Below, one piece after another: positions 16,728 to 24,602 of a DNA stretch of 44,308 nt. A model generated the notes under the pieces. It had not been told where the DNA came from, ran no database searches, and saw only the letters and a list, made by a program, of their open reading frames with translations. The translations under genes were made by a program, and so were the position numbers. The stretch's first letter is position 1. Each line of letters starts with the position of its first letter. The DNA is taken from positions 1 through 44,308 of the forward strand of contig PEAA01000014.1 in the NCBI GenBank assembly GCA_002753275.1, read 5' to 3'. Source of the stretch: Zetaproteobacteria bacterium (lineage in GTDB: Bacteria; Pseudomonadota; Zetaproteobacteria; Mariprofundales; Mariprofundaceae).

Positions 16728-17361
16728 ACCTGTCACCAAGACCAGTTGGACCCTAGCCTTAAAAAAAGAGCTTGAACGCCAACAATCGCAATGGAAATCA
16801 CTGCTTGATCAATCACAGCAGCTTTTCGCAACCCAGTTAAATCCGTTGGCGCAACAGCTCACTGAAGATAGCGAAATTTTAGAGATTGGCTGTGGCATCG
16901 CCTGCACCGCACGCCACTTCGATCAAGGAAAAAAAACCTTTGTTGATCCACTGATCGATGATTTCAAACGGCTATTCCCTGGCGAACTACCCGAAGGCAA
17001 ACTGATTCATAATATGGCTGAAAACATGACCCAAGCCAATCAAAGCTATGACCTCATTCTTTGCATCAACACCCTCGACAATGTATTCAACCCAGAACTG
17101 GTATTGCATGAAATGCACAGGATGATCAAGCCCAATGGCACCATTATCATCGCCATTGATGTTGTACCTGATCTTTTGGCACGCCTGCATTATGGCATGG
17201 TTCGCGCGTTCCCCAATTTTCCACGCGAATGCATCTATCGCTACGCTTACCTTGGTATGATCAACACATTATTGCGCCACTTTGAAATTATCGAACACAA
17301 AAAAATATCATCCAGCTGGTTCAAGTCGACCTGGCTCTTCACCTGCAAGTTAAACGCATGA
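16714..17361 (+). CDS. Class I SAM-dependent methyltransferase
   Basis: 215 aa from ATG 16714; the frame is open further upstream, but that part lies inside lpxL. After a helical N-terminus, motif I is ILEIGCGIAC near residues 55-64. Later motifs are YDLILCINTLDNVFNPELVL and MIKPNGTIIIAIDVV, as in Methyltransf_11-type enzymes. No membrane segment. The substrate is unknown; position between lpxL and the heptosyltransferases suggests methylation of a lipid A or core sugar component, which is inference. Its stop overlaps the next start by ATGA. Confidence 0.85.
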   Translation: MAHHKPVTKTSWTLALKKELERQQSQWKSLLDQSQQLFATQLNPLAQQLTEDSEILEIGCGIACTARHFDQGKKTFVDPLIDDFKRLFPGELPEGKLIHNMAENMTQANQSYDLILCINTLDNVFNPELVLHEMHRMIKPNGTIIIAIDVVPDLLARLHYGMVRAFPNFPRECIYRYAYLGMINTLLRHFEIIEHKKISSSWFKSTWLFTCKLNA

Positions 17362-18365
17362 AATCTGTCAGCTTGAAGCAGGGTCAACACTGGGTGATCC
17401 AACCACCCAACTGGCTCGGTGATGTCATCATGGCGCAACCGGCTATCAAAGCGATCGTAGCATTTGCCCACAGCCAGCAACATACGGTATCCCTTGATGG
17501 CAGAGGCTGGTTAAAAGATCTACTTCCCTACCTTAACCTCGGCTCCTCTGTTGCCATTGCTATGCAAATGCAACCTTCTTCCATGACCAATACCACCATT
17601 GTTTTGTTTCCCAACAGCTTAGGCTCAGCGTGGCGTGCCTACCGTGCCGGCTATCAACAACGCATCGGTTTTTCAGGACAATGGCGCTCTTTGTTGCTAT
17701 CCCACCCATGCAAACCGCAACATAATATGCGTACAGAACATCATCGTGACTACTTTCTCGATCTGGCCGCCCAGATCGGTGCCCCTATTGATAACCGTGA
17801 TGTTACGCTACAAGCCCCTGAATTGGCACGACAAACAGCCCACAACCTCATGAAATCCAACCATCTTGATCCAAGCAAGGTGATCTGTATCGCCCCTGGC
17901 GCGCAATATGGTAACGCCAAACGCTACCCTGCAACCCTCTACAACCGAATCATTCAATCATTGGCCGCGCAAGGGTGGCACTTCATCGCCTTGGGTATGC
18001 AAGAGGAGCACGACATCTGTTCGCAATGTTTACACGGTATCAACACCCCTTATTGGAACAGCGCAGGCACCACCACCCTTGCAGAAGCGTTGGCGCTTGT
18101 TGCGACATGCCGCTTACTGCTCTGCAACGATTCGGGTTTGATGCATGTGGCCGCAGGTCTTGGGCAACCTGTCGTTGCACTCTTTGGTGCCACCGACCCT
18201 CAGCGAACCCATCCATCAGGCAACCATGTCAATCTCATTTACAACCCTGCCGATTGCAGCCCATGCCTGCAACGGGAGTGCCAGGTCGAGGGGCACCCCT
18301 GCATGAGCAACATCACCCCCGCACAAGTCATCAACGCCTGTGAAGAAGCATTACAATTCAAATGA
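17358..18365 (+). CDS. waaF: ADP-heptose:LPS heptosyltransferase II-like (GT9)
   Basis: 335 aa. GT9 family enzyme that adds the second heptose to the LPS inner core on the cytoplasmic face of the inner membrane. The N-terminal domain has IQPPNWLGDVIMAQPAI, the acceptor-binding motif of WaaF. The C-terminal domain has IAPGAQYGNAKRYP and NDSGLMHVAAGLGQPVVALFG, the ADP-heptose-binding block, then ATDPQRT. A Cys cluster near the C-terminus (CSPCLQREC) is normal for the family. The WaaF assignment is favoured over other GT9 members by the PNWLGD and NDSGLMH wording. Linked by ATGA overlaps on both sides. Confidence 0.9.
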   Translation: MKSVSLKQGQHWVIQPPNWLGDVIMAQPAIKAIVAFAHSQQHTVSLDGRGWLKDLLPYLNLGSSVAIAMQMQPSSMTNTTIVLFPNSLGSAWRAYRAGYQQRIGFSGQWRSLLLSHPCKPQHNMRTEHHRDYFLDLAAQIGAPIDNRDVTLQAPELARQTAHNLMKSNHLDPSKVICIAPGAQYGNAKRYPATLYNRIIQSLAAQGWHFIALGMQEEHDICSQCLHGINTPYWNSAGTTTLAEALALVATCRLLLCNDSGLMHVAAGLGQPVVALFGATDPQRTHPSGNHVNLIYNPADCSPCLQRECQVEGHPCMSNITPAQVINACEEALQFK

Positions 18366-19378
18366 AAATCCTCATCGTCAAACTCTCCGCCTTTGGTGAC
18401 ATTATCCATGCACAACCAGCGATGCAGGATTTGTTAAACCATGCCGAGGTTTCGGAGCTTCACTGGTTGGTCGATGCACGCTACGCCTTCGCCACCGAAC
18501 TCATGCCAAAATCTGTCACCGTTCACCAAGTCGCACTTAAAGGCAGCCAGCGTCTGCGTCACGCATGGCAGGCAATCAAACAGTTACGGCAAGAGCGTTT
18601 TGATTGCGTGATTGATCTGCAAGGGTTGATTAAATCGGGACTTATTGCGCGTGCAATTTGCAAGAAAGTCTATGGGTTTGATGCGAGCAGCACCCCCGAA
18701 TGGCCCAACCACTGGTTTGTTCACGGCACCCCTTTTGCCATCGAGGAGCGTCATGTTGTGCAGAAGTATCGACACATTGCAGCACTGGCGCTACGCAATC
18801 CCCCGCCATATTTTGATTACCAAGCGCCAAGGTTTGCACTCCCACAAACAGCCCAACACGATGCAGAGGCGCGACTTCAAGCATACAATATCACAAGGAA
18901 CTTTGTAATTTTACACTTGGGCGGTGGCTGGCAAACCAAGCAGATGAGCCTTGCGTTTTGGCAACAACTGGTGAAACTTTTTGCACAAAAAGGGTGCCAA
19001 GCCTTGCTCACATGGGGAAACTTGCAGGAGCAAAACCTTGCCCTCCGACTCGTCGCAGCAACCGAAGCCGTGACCCATGAACATCCACTGAACCTCGCGC
19101 TTTTGGGCGCACTCGCACTTCAAGCCGATGCCTTTGTTGGCGGGGATACCGGCGCATCCCATTTGGCGGCAGCTGTCGGCGCCACGACAATCACGCTATG
19201 GGGTCCCTCTGCCCCATGGAACTCAGCCCCCCTAGGGGCAACCCACCAACACATTGAGAGCCACCCCAGTTGTGGCCCCTGCTTTAAACGCACATGCAAA
19301 TCTTTTGTATGTATGCCATCATTGCGGCCACAACAAATTATCGATGCGTGGGAGAGAGGATTGAATGCGCCAGTTTAG
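18362..19378 (+). CDS. waaC: Heptosyltransferase I-like (GT9)
   Basis: 338 aa. Expected to attach the first heptose to KDO of the inner core. The N-terminus MKILIVKLSAFGDIIHAQPA is WaaC-like (SSxGDxxH type), with IDLQGLIKSGLIAR next. The donor-binding domain reads LHLGGGWQTKQ and then GGDTGASHLAAAVGA followed by WGPSAPW. The C-terminal CGPCFKRTCKS..CM cluster resembles that of its neighbour. It overlaps waaF by ATGA and the DUF3108 gene by 14 bases. Having WaaF and WaaC side by side strongly supports heptose-containing LPS. Confidence 0.9.
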   Translation: MKILIVKLSAFGDIIHAQPAMQDLLNHAEVSELHWLVDARYAFATELMPKSVTVHQVALKGSQRLRHAWQAIKQLRQERFDCVIDLQGLIKSGLIARAICKKVYGFDASSTPEWPNHWFVHGTPFAIEERHVVQKYRHIAALALRNPPPYFDYQAPRFALPQTAQHDAEARLQAYNITRNFVILHLGGGWQTKQMSLAFWQQLVKLFAQKGCQALLTWGNLQEQNLALRLVAATEAVTHEHPLNLALLGALALQADAFVGGDTGASHLAAAVGATTITLWGPSAPWNSAPLGATHQHIESHPSCGPCFKRTCKSFVCMPSLRPQQIIDAWERGLNAPV

Positions 19379-20111
19379 TTTAAAACTCATCCTGTCACTT
19401 TTTCTTTTGTCACCTTCATGCCTCCATGCCAATTCGTGCATGCCTTACTCGGGGGAAACACTCACCTTTAGCATTGGATGGGAGTTCATCGATGCGGGCA
19501 CAACAGTGATGCGCTACAGTGAACAAGGCCCTGATGGTTACCGGCTTCACACCGATGCACGCACCAACAAGTTCTTTGATATTTTCAAAAAAGTACGCGA
19601 CACAATGATTTCTGAAGGCACTTGTGTTGATCAAAAAATGCAATCGACCTTGTTCCAATTGGATCAACTGGAACGCAAATATACCGCAAGCAAGACCAGT
19701 CAGTTTTTATGGCAAGAGAACAAAGTCGCCTACAGCCACAATGGCAACAACGAACTGTTCGATGTCCCGCAAGGTCATTTGAATGTGCTGGATGCTTTCA
19801 CTATGCTTCGCACGCTCGATTTTAAACAGGGAGAGACGCTCAAGATCCCTGTCTTTGATGCTCGAAAAATTTATCAAGTGAATATTATCATTGAAGAGAA
19901 GACGCAAATGATGAAACTGCCATCAGGCGAGCGTGTTGAGTGTGTAGTTGTAGAACCGAGACTTGAAACAGAAGGTGTTTTTTCAAGCACCGGAAAAATT
20001 AAAATTTGGATGACCAATGACCCAAGGCATATCCCAGTGCAGATGAGCGCAAGCATAAAAATTGGCCGAATCATGGCGCGTTTGGTTGATTATCAGCAGG
20101 CGAGCCAATGA
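19365..20111 (+). CDS. Secreted DUF3108-family protein
   Basis: 248 aa. An N-terminal signal peptide (FSLKLILSLFLLSPSCLHA, cleavage about residue 22) marks it as periplasmic or outer-membrane associated. The mature part starts with PYSGETLTFSIGWEFIDAGT, continues with RTNKFFDIFKKVRDT, and ends with KIKIWMTNDPRHIPVQMSA, a pattern I know from DUF3108 proteins, predicted to be beta-rich. Function is not established. It is inside the LPS operon, overlapping waaC by 14 bases and the first carbamoyltransferase by ATGA. A link to envelope glycolipid handling is therefore suggested by context only. Confidence 0.8.
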   Translation: MRQFSLKLILSLFLLSPSCLHANSCMPYSGETLTFSIGWEFIDAGTTVMRYSEQGPDGYRLHTDARTNKFFDIFKKVRDTMISEGTCVDQKMQSTLFQLDQLERKYTASKTSQFLWQENKVAYSHNGNNELFDVPQGHLNVLDAFTMLRTLDFKQGETLKIPVFDARKIYQVNIIIEEKTQMMKLPSGERVECVVVEPRLETEGVFSSTGKIKIWMTNDPRHIPVQMSASIKIGRIMARLVDYQQASQ

Positions 20112-21832
20112 ATATTTTAGGTATCAATGGAGACTCAGCCCATAAACCCACGCGTGGCTCTCATGACTCGGGAGCATGTCTGTTGCAAGATGGAAAAATT
20201 ATTGCCGCTGTCAATGAAGAGCGTTTTAGTCGCATTAAACAAGATGAACAATACCCTTTTGAATCCATTCATTATATCAACACACAGATCCCTTCACAAT
20301 CCATCGACAAGGCTGCTTTAACCTGGCTCCCCCCCTTCAAACAAAAAAAAATGTTGGATCAACTCTTTCAGCATCTTTTTCAAATTTCATCCAACCATCC
20401 CATTTTAAGAACATTTTATTGGAAACAACAGCACTCGCGCTGGGGACGACTTCTACGAGTCAACCGGAGAGAGCTCCCCACTAAGCTGACGCATATTCCT
20501 ATTGCCCCTGTAGTCGAACACCATCACTGCCATGCAGCAAGCGCCTATTATTGCTCACCTTTTTCTCAAACTGACCGCGTTCTTGCCATCACGCTTGATG
20601 GACAAGGTGACTTTGCAGCAGGCTCTGTTTGGATCGGCGAACAAGGCAATCTCAACCTGATCGAACGGTTTGATGCACTCAATTCCTTGGGTAATCTTTA
20701 TGCAGCTTTTACGGCACACTTAGGTTTCACACCCAATCGTCATGAAGGAAAAATTGTAGGTCTCGCGGCACATGGTGACCCCAGCCACATTACCGAACAG
20801 CTGCTGAGTAAGAGCAACCTACATGACTGGCACCACCTGTTTGATGCCGAACTAACGCTCGTAACTATGCGTCCTCTTTCCGCTGAAACAAAAGTCATTA
20901 TGGATCGTATCTGTGCTGGATGCTCTCGAGAAGATATTGCAGCCGGCATTCAACACTTTAGTGAAATTGCGGTTACGACCCTGGTCGAAATGCTTTGCAA
21001 CCAACATCAGACAGATCTCTTAGCCCTTGCGGGCGGTGTCTTCGCCAATGTCAAACTAAACCAGCGAATTCTTGAGCTCCCATGTGTAAAAAACATCTAT
21101 ATTCATCCAAACATGGGCGATGGCGGTCTTTCCGTTGGCGCAGCACTTGTCGCCTACGCGCAGCAACAGAAAGGCGTTAAACCAATATTTATGAACAGCT
21201 GTTACCTTGGCCCAGAAGTGTCCAACATTGAAGCAGAAGATGAACTCAAAAAAAATAATCTTCCTTACAGTGTCCCCGAAAATATTGCCGACCAAACTGC
21301 CAAACTTTTGGCAGCTGGAAAAGTCGTGGCACGGGCTGCTGGACGCATGGAGTACGGTCCGAGAGCTCTTGGCAACAGAACACTCTTTGCCTCGTGTTCT
21401 GATTCTAAAATTAATCAATGGCTTAACGAACGACTTAATCGAACAGAATTCATGCCTTTTGCACCGATTATTATGGAAGATTATGCCAATGCGTACTTCC
21501 CCAAATGGTCACCTGAGCATCTTACAGCACGATTTATGACCGTTACTTATGATGCTTCAGATCTTGCCAAAAAGAAGATACCTGCCGCGATTCATATTGA
21601 CGGAACCGCTCGTCCTCAAGTATTGCGTGAAGAAGATAACCCTGAGGTCTACGCAATCCTTAAAGCCTACCATCAACGCACAGGCATTCCTGCGTTGATC
21701 AACACCAGTTTCAACATGCATGAAGAGCCGATTGTCTGCTCTGCTTACGATGCCGTACGGGCCTTCCAATTGGGCAACATTGATGCATTGATTGTCGGTC
21801 AATATCTCACATGCAGAGCGAGTGCATCATGA
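20108..21832 (+). CDS. Carbamoyltransferase, NodU/CmcH/TobZ family (copy 1)
   Basis: 574 aa. The N-terminal Kae1-like domain starts MNILGINGDSAH and has the iron-binding HxxxH in EHHHCHAASAYY (H138, H142), then ITLDGQGD (D164) and NMGDGGLSVGAAL. The C-terminal YrdC-like domain has EYGPRALGNRTLFASC, RTEFMPFAPII, DGTARPQVL and NTSFNMHEEPIV, which build carbamoyl-adenylate from carbamoyl phosphate and ATP. The enzyme then transfers the carbamoyl group to a hydroxyl, commonly of a sugar. Next to heptosyltransferases, the likely target is a core or outer sugar, as for the carbamoylated heptose of Pseudomonas aeruginosa LPS; this is inference. Followed at once by a paralogue with an ATGA overlap. 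Confidence 0.93.
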   Translation: MNILGINGDSAHKPTRGSHDSGACLLQDGKIIAAVNEERFSRIKQDEQYPFESIHYINTQIPSQSIDKAALTWLPPFKQKKMLDQLFQHLFQISSNHPILRTFYWKQQHSRWGRLLRVNRRELPTKLTHIPIAPVVEHHHCHAASAYYCSPFSQTDRVLAITLDGQGDFAAGSVWIGEQGNLNLIERFDALNSLGNLYAAFTAHLGFTPNRHEGKIVGLAAHGDPSHITEQLLSKSNLHDWHHLFDAELTLVTMRPLSAETKVIMDRICAGCSREDIAAGIQHFSEIAVTTLVEMLCNQHQTDLLALAGGVFANVKLNQRILELPCVKNIYIHPNMGDGGLSVGAALVAYAQQQKGVKPIFMNSCYLGPEVSNIEAEDELKKNNLPYSVPENIADQTAKLLAAGKVVARAAGRMEYGPRALGNRTLFASCSDSKINQWLNERLNRTEFMPFAPIIMEDYANAYFPKWSPEHLTARFMTVTYDASDLAKKKIPAAIHIDGTARPQVLREEDNPEVYAILKAYHQRTGIPALINTSFNMHEEPIVCSAYDAVRAFQLGNIDALIVGQYLTCRASAS

Positions 21833-23535
21833 ACATCTTAGGCATTTATGGTTACGATCCAAAAAATCCCAAACGCGGTTATCGCCACAACGGTGGGGCA
21901 GCGCTTGTCGCGGATGATGGTACTGTTCTTTCCGCTATCGAAGAGGAGCGTCTTAGTCGCATTAAAAATGATGCGGTCTATCCAACATTGGCGATTGAAC
22001 AGTTGGCGAACGAACACCCCTTTGATCACATTGCACTGGCAGGATTGCAGCGAACCAGTTTTTTATCCACCGCGATCCGCAACTATCAAACATGGCGCCA
22101 ACACGCCACAACACCTGCAGAGAAAAAGCACTTCCTGAATCGCATCTTAAATTTTTATATTGCGACCCTCGGTGCTGCAATCTTAAATCTCCCCAACAAA
22201 CCTGCCCACTTAACACAACCGATGCAACGCTTCCATCATCATGATGCCCATGCCGCAAGTGCCTACTACTGCTGCCCTTGGCCCGATGAGGATGTCTTGA
22301 TTATTACCCTCGATGGTGCAGGTGATGGCCTGTGTGGTCGAGTTGAAATTGGCCGCGATGGTCAACGCATACACCAAATTGACATCCCGCAACTGCATAG
22401 TATTGGCGCGATTTACTCCATGTTTACCGCACATCTAGGATTCAAACCGCATCGACATGAAGGGAAAGTTCTTGGATTGGCAGCGTATGGAAATCCGCAA
22501 CTGCTTGCCAATAAACTTATGGCCCATATCCATTTGGAAGGAGACTTTCCGACCTTTGATGCAACCTTATTGAAGGTAGCCTATGGCCGTTTTGCTCACG
22601 AAACCTTAAACGATCTGATCGGAAGTCTGAGCCGTGAGGATATTGCGGCGGGGCTGCAGCACTTTACTGAAAAGACCATTACACACTTCGTTCAACACTG
22701 GGTGCGTAAAACGGACATCCATAAACTGGCCCTTGCTGGTGGTGTCTTTTCCAATGTAAAACTCAATCAACGCATTCTGGAGCTGGAGTGTGTCGACAAT
22801 CTCTACATCCAACCCAACATGGGCGATGGTGGCTTGGCGGTTGGAGCCGCGCTGGCACAAATCGCAACACAAAAGCAGACGCTAAAACCTAAATTTTTAT
22901 CCACCGCATATCTGGGGCAAGATATCACCCTTGAAGCAGCGACGGCAGCCCTACATCATCAATCTCTTGATTTTTCACACCCCACTGACATGGCCGAAGC
23001 GGTCGCAACGCTATTGGCCTCTGGCAAGGTCGTCGCCCGTGCAGCCGGCCGTATGGAGTTTGGCCCGCGCGCGCTTGGAAATCGCACCCTTTTTGCCTCA
23101 TGTTCTGACGAAAAAATCAACCAATGGCTCAATGATAAATTGCAACGCACTGAGTTTATGCCCTTTGCCCCCATCATTATGGAGGAGCATGCCGCCGAAT
23201 ATTTTCCCGCTTGGGAGCCTGAGCATGTCATGGCCCGTTTCATGACCATCACCTATGATGCCTCTGAAATTGCCAGGAAAAACATCCCTGCTGCTGTCCA
23301 TGTCGATGGAACGGCGCGTCCACAAGTGCTACGCGAAGAGGACAACCCTGAAGTTTATGCTATATTACGCGCTTATTATGCAAAAACAGGGGTACCTGCA
23401 TTGATTAACACCAGTTTCAACATGCATGAAGAGCCTATCGTATGCAGTGCTGCTGATGCTGTACGCGCCTTTCAACTTGGCCACCTGGATGCGCTGATTT
23501 GCGGCCCGCTTCTCTGCGTCGCCAAACAACCTTAA
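21829..23535 (+). CDS. Carbamoyltransferase, NodU/CmcH/TobZ family (copy 2)
   Basis: 568 aa from ATG 21829, which overlaps the stop of copy 1 (ATGA); a longer frame from 21811 starts within copy 1 and is less likely. Catalytic features are intact: HxxxH in FHHHDAHAASAYY (H137, H141), ITLDGAGDG (D162), NMGDGGLAVGAAL, EFGPRALGNRTLFASC, DGTARPQVLREED and NTSFNMHEEPIV. Compared with copy 1, the last roughly 180 residues are nearly the same, while residues 60-135, which shape the acceptor side of the Kae1-like domain, differ strongly. Both copies thus look active but tuned to different acceptors. The stop overlaps the next start by one base (TAATG). Confidence 0.93.
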   Translation: MNILGIYGYDPKNPKRGYRHNGGAALVADDGTVLSAIEEERLSRIKNDAVYPTLAIEQLANEHPFDHIALAGLQRTSFLSTAIRNYQTWRQHATTPAEKKHFLNRILNFYIATLGAAILNLPNKPAHLTQPMQRFHHHDAHAASAYYCCPWPDEDVLIITLDGAGDGLCGRVEIGRDGQRIHQIDIPQLHSIGAIYSMFTAHLGFKPHRHEGKVLGLAAYGNPQLLANKLMAHIHLEGDFPTFDATLLKVAYGRFAHETLNDLIGSLSREDIAAGLQHFTEKTITHFVQHWVRKTDIHKLALAGGVFSNVKLNQRILELECVDNLYIQPNMGDGGLAVGAALAQIATQKQTLKPKFLSTAYLGQDITLEAATAALHHQSLDFSHPTDMAEAVATLLASGKVVARAAGRMEFGPRALGNRTLFASCSDEKINQWLNDKLQRTEFMPFAPIIMEEHAAEYFPAWEPEHVMARFMTITYDASEIARKNIPAAVHVDGTARPQVLREEDNPEVYAILRAYYAKTGVPALINTSFNMHEEPIVCSAADAVRAFQLGHLDALICGPLLCVAKQP

Positions 23536-24044
23536 TGCGAATCCTTGACCTCGGCTGCGGCCCCAATAAAACGGTAGGGGCGATTGGCCTCGACCACCAT
23601 CCTGCATCTGCGGCAGATGTCCTTGCTGATTTTGAGCATGGGTACTTCCCATTTGCCGATGAATCCTTTGATCGCATTGTTTGCAGCCATGTCATTGAGC
23701 ATGTGCGCGCTCCGGTTCGCTTGATGGAGGAGGCATGGCGTGTCTTGAAAGTAGGCGGTACATTGCAAGTGAAAACGCCCCATTATACCCACTGGACCAG
23801 TTGGGGCGACCCCACCCATTTTCACCATTTCGGCTCGCATGCACTGCGCCATTTCACCACAGAGGGCAGCACCGTCTATTACCAATGCCGTTACTCGATG
23901 GTTTCACTGGATTTACGCGTTTCCGCACTTCCTGCCCGTATCTTTAAGGCTCTGTTGGGTCAGGAGCGTTTTGAACGCTCATTTGCTAAATTTTTTCCAA
24001 TCCGTGAAATCATCGCGGAACTGCGCAAGGAGCCCATGGCATGA
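23535..24044 (+). CDS. Short class I SAM-dependent methyltransferase
   Basis: 169 aa from ATG 23535; an open frame further upstream is inside the carbamoyltransferase. Motif I is right at the N-terminus (ILDLGCGPNKT, residues 3-13), followed by GLDHHP, FDRIVCSHVIEHV and EAWRVLKVGGTLQVKTP, a Methyltransf_11-like core without the usual N-terminal helical cap. A histidine-rich PTHFHHFGSHALRHF segment follows. Substrate unknown, but the operon position points to a glycan or lipid. It overlaps its upstream neighbour by one base and its downstream neighbour by ATGA. Confidence 0.85.
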   Translation: MRILDLGCGPNKTVGAIGLDHHPASAADVLADFEHGYFPFADESFDRIVCSHVIEHVRAPVRLMEEAWRVLKVGGTLQVKTPHYTHWTSWGDPTHFHHFGSHALRHFTTEGSTVYYQCRYSMVSLDLRVSALPARIFKALLGQERFERSFAKFFPIREIIAELRKEPMA

Positions 24045-24598
24045 GTTGGTACACCAAACTGGAAACATGGTGCTTTGCCCATCGTATTTGGGCAACGGCA
24101 CCGGTCATTATCCTGCTGATCCTGTTTGCTAAACCGGAACAGACGCTGCTCTGTATTGGAGCAGGAATTGTGATTCTCGGAGAGCTGGGACGCATCTGGG
24201 CCTCGGGTTACATCGATAAAAACACCCGCTTGGCGACAGCGGGTCCCTACCGTTTCACCCGCAACCCACTCTATGTGTTCAACATCGTGGTACTGCTGGG
24301 TTTCTGCGTCATGGCATCCAACCCCTGGACAGGCACGCTGGCAATGGCTTCCTTTATCACGATCTATCGTCCGGCGGTACGCAATGAGGCGGCATTTGTA
24401 CGCAACATTTTCAAAGAAGAGTATGATCGCTGGGCGGAAGTCGTACCACTGTTCTGGCCAAAATGGACCAACTATCCGGCTCAGGGCAACTACTCATGGT
24501 CACTGGTGATGAAACATCGCGAACATAAAAACGCTTTTGCCATGATTGCTGGCATTTTGTTATTTGTCGCTATCTACTACTATCAGCAAAACATCTGA
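24041..24598 (+). CDS. Membrane methyltransferase, ICMT/PEMT-like family
   Basis: 185 aa, with about four hydrophobic helices (near 17-35, 38-55, 80-105 and 163-182). The signature GPYRFTRNPLYV at about 67-78 and a later EEYDRWAEVVPLFWP are the conserved SAM-binding and C-terminal motifs of isoprenylcysteine carboxyl methyltransferase and phospholipid methyltransferase families. Bacterial members methylate lipids or other membrane-embedded acceptors; the actual acceptor is not known. Coupled by ATGA to the soluble methyltransferase before it and five bases from the next glycosyltransferase. Confidence 0.82.
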   Translation: MSWYTKLETWCFAHRIWATAPVIILLILFAKPEQTLLCIGAGIVILGELGRIWASGYIDKNTRLATAGPYRFTRNPLYVFNIVVLLGFCVMASNPWTGTLAMASFITIYRPAVRNEAAFVRNIFKEEYDRWAEVVPLFWPKWTNYPAQGNYSWSLVMKHREHKNAFAMIAGILLFVAIYYYQQNI

Positions 24599-24602
24599 GT
24601 GC

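Noticed and set aside
23750-23757. GGCGGTA similar to the ops/JUMPstart element of polysaccharide operons
   Set aside because: It is inside a methyltransferase coding region, not upstream of the operon, and matches only the short core.
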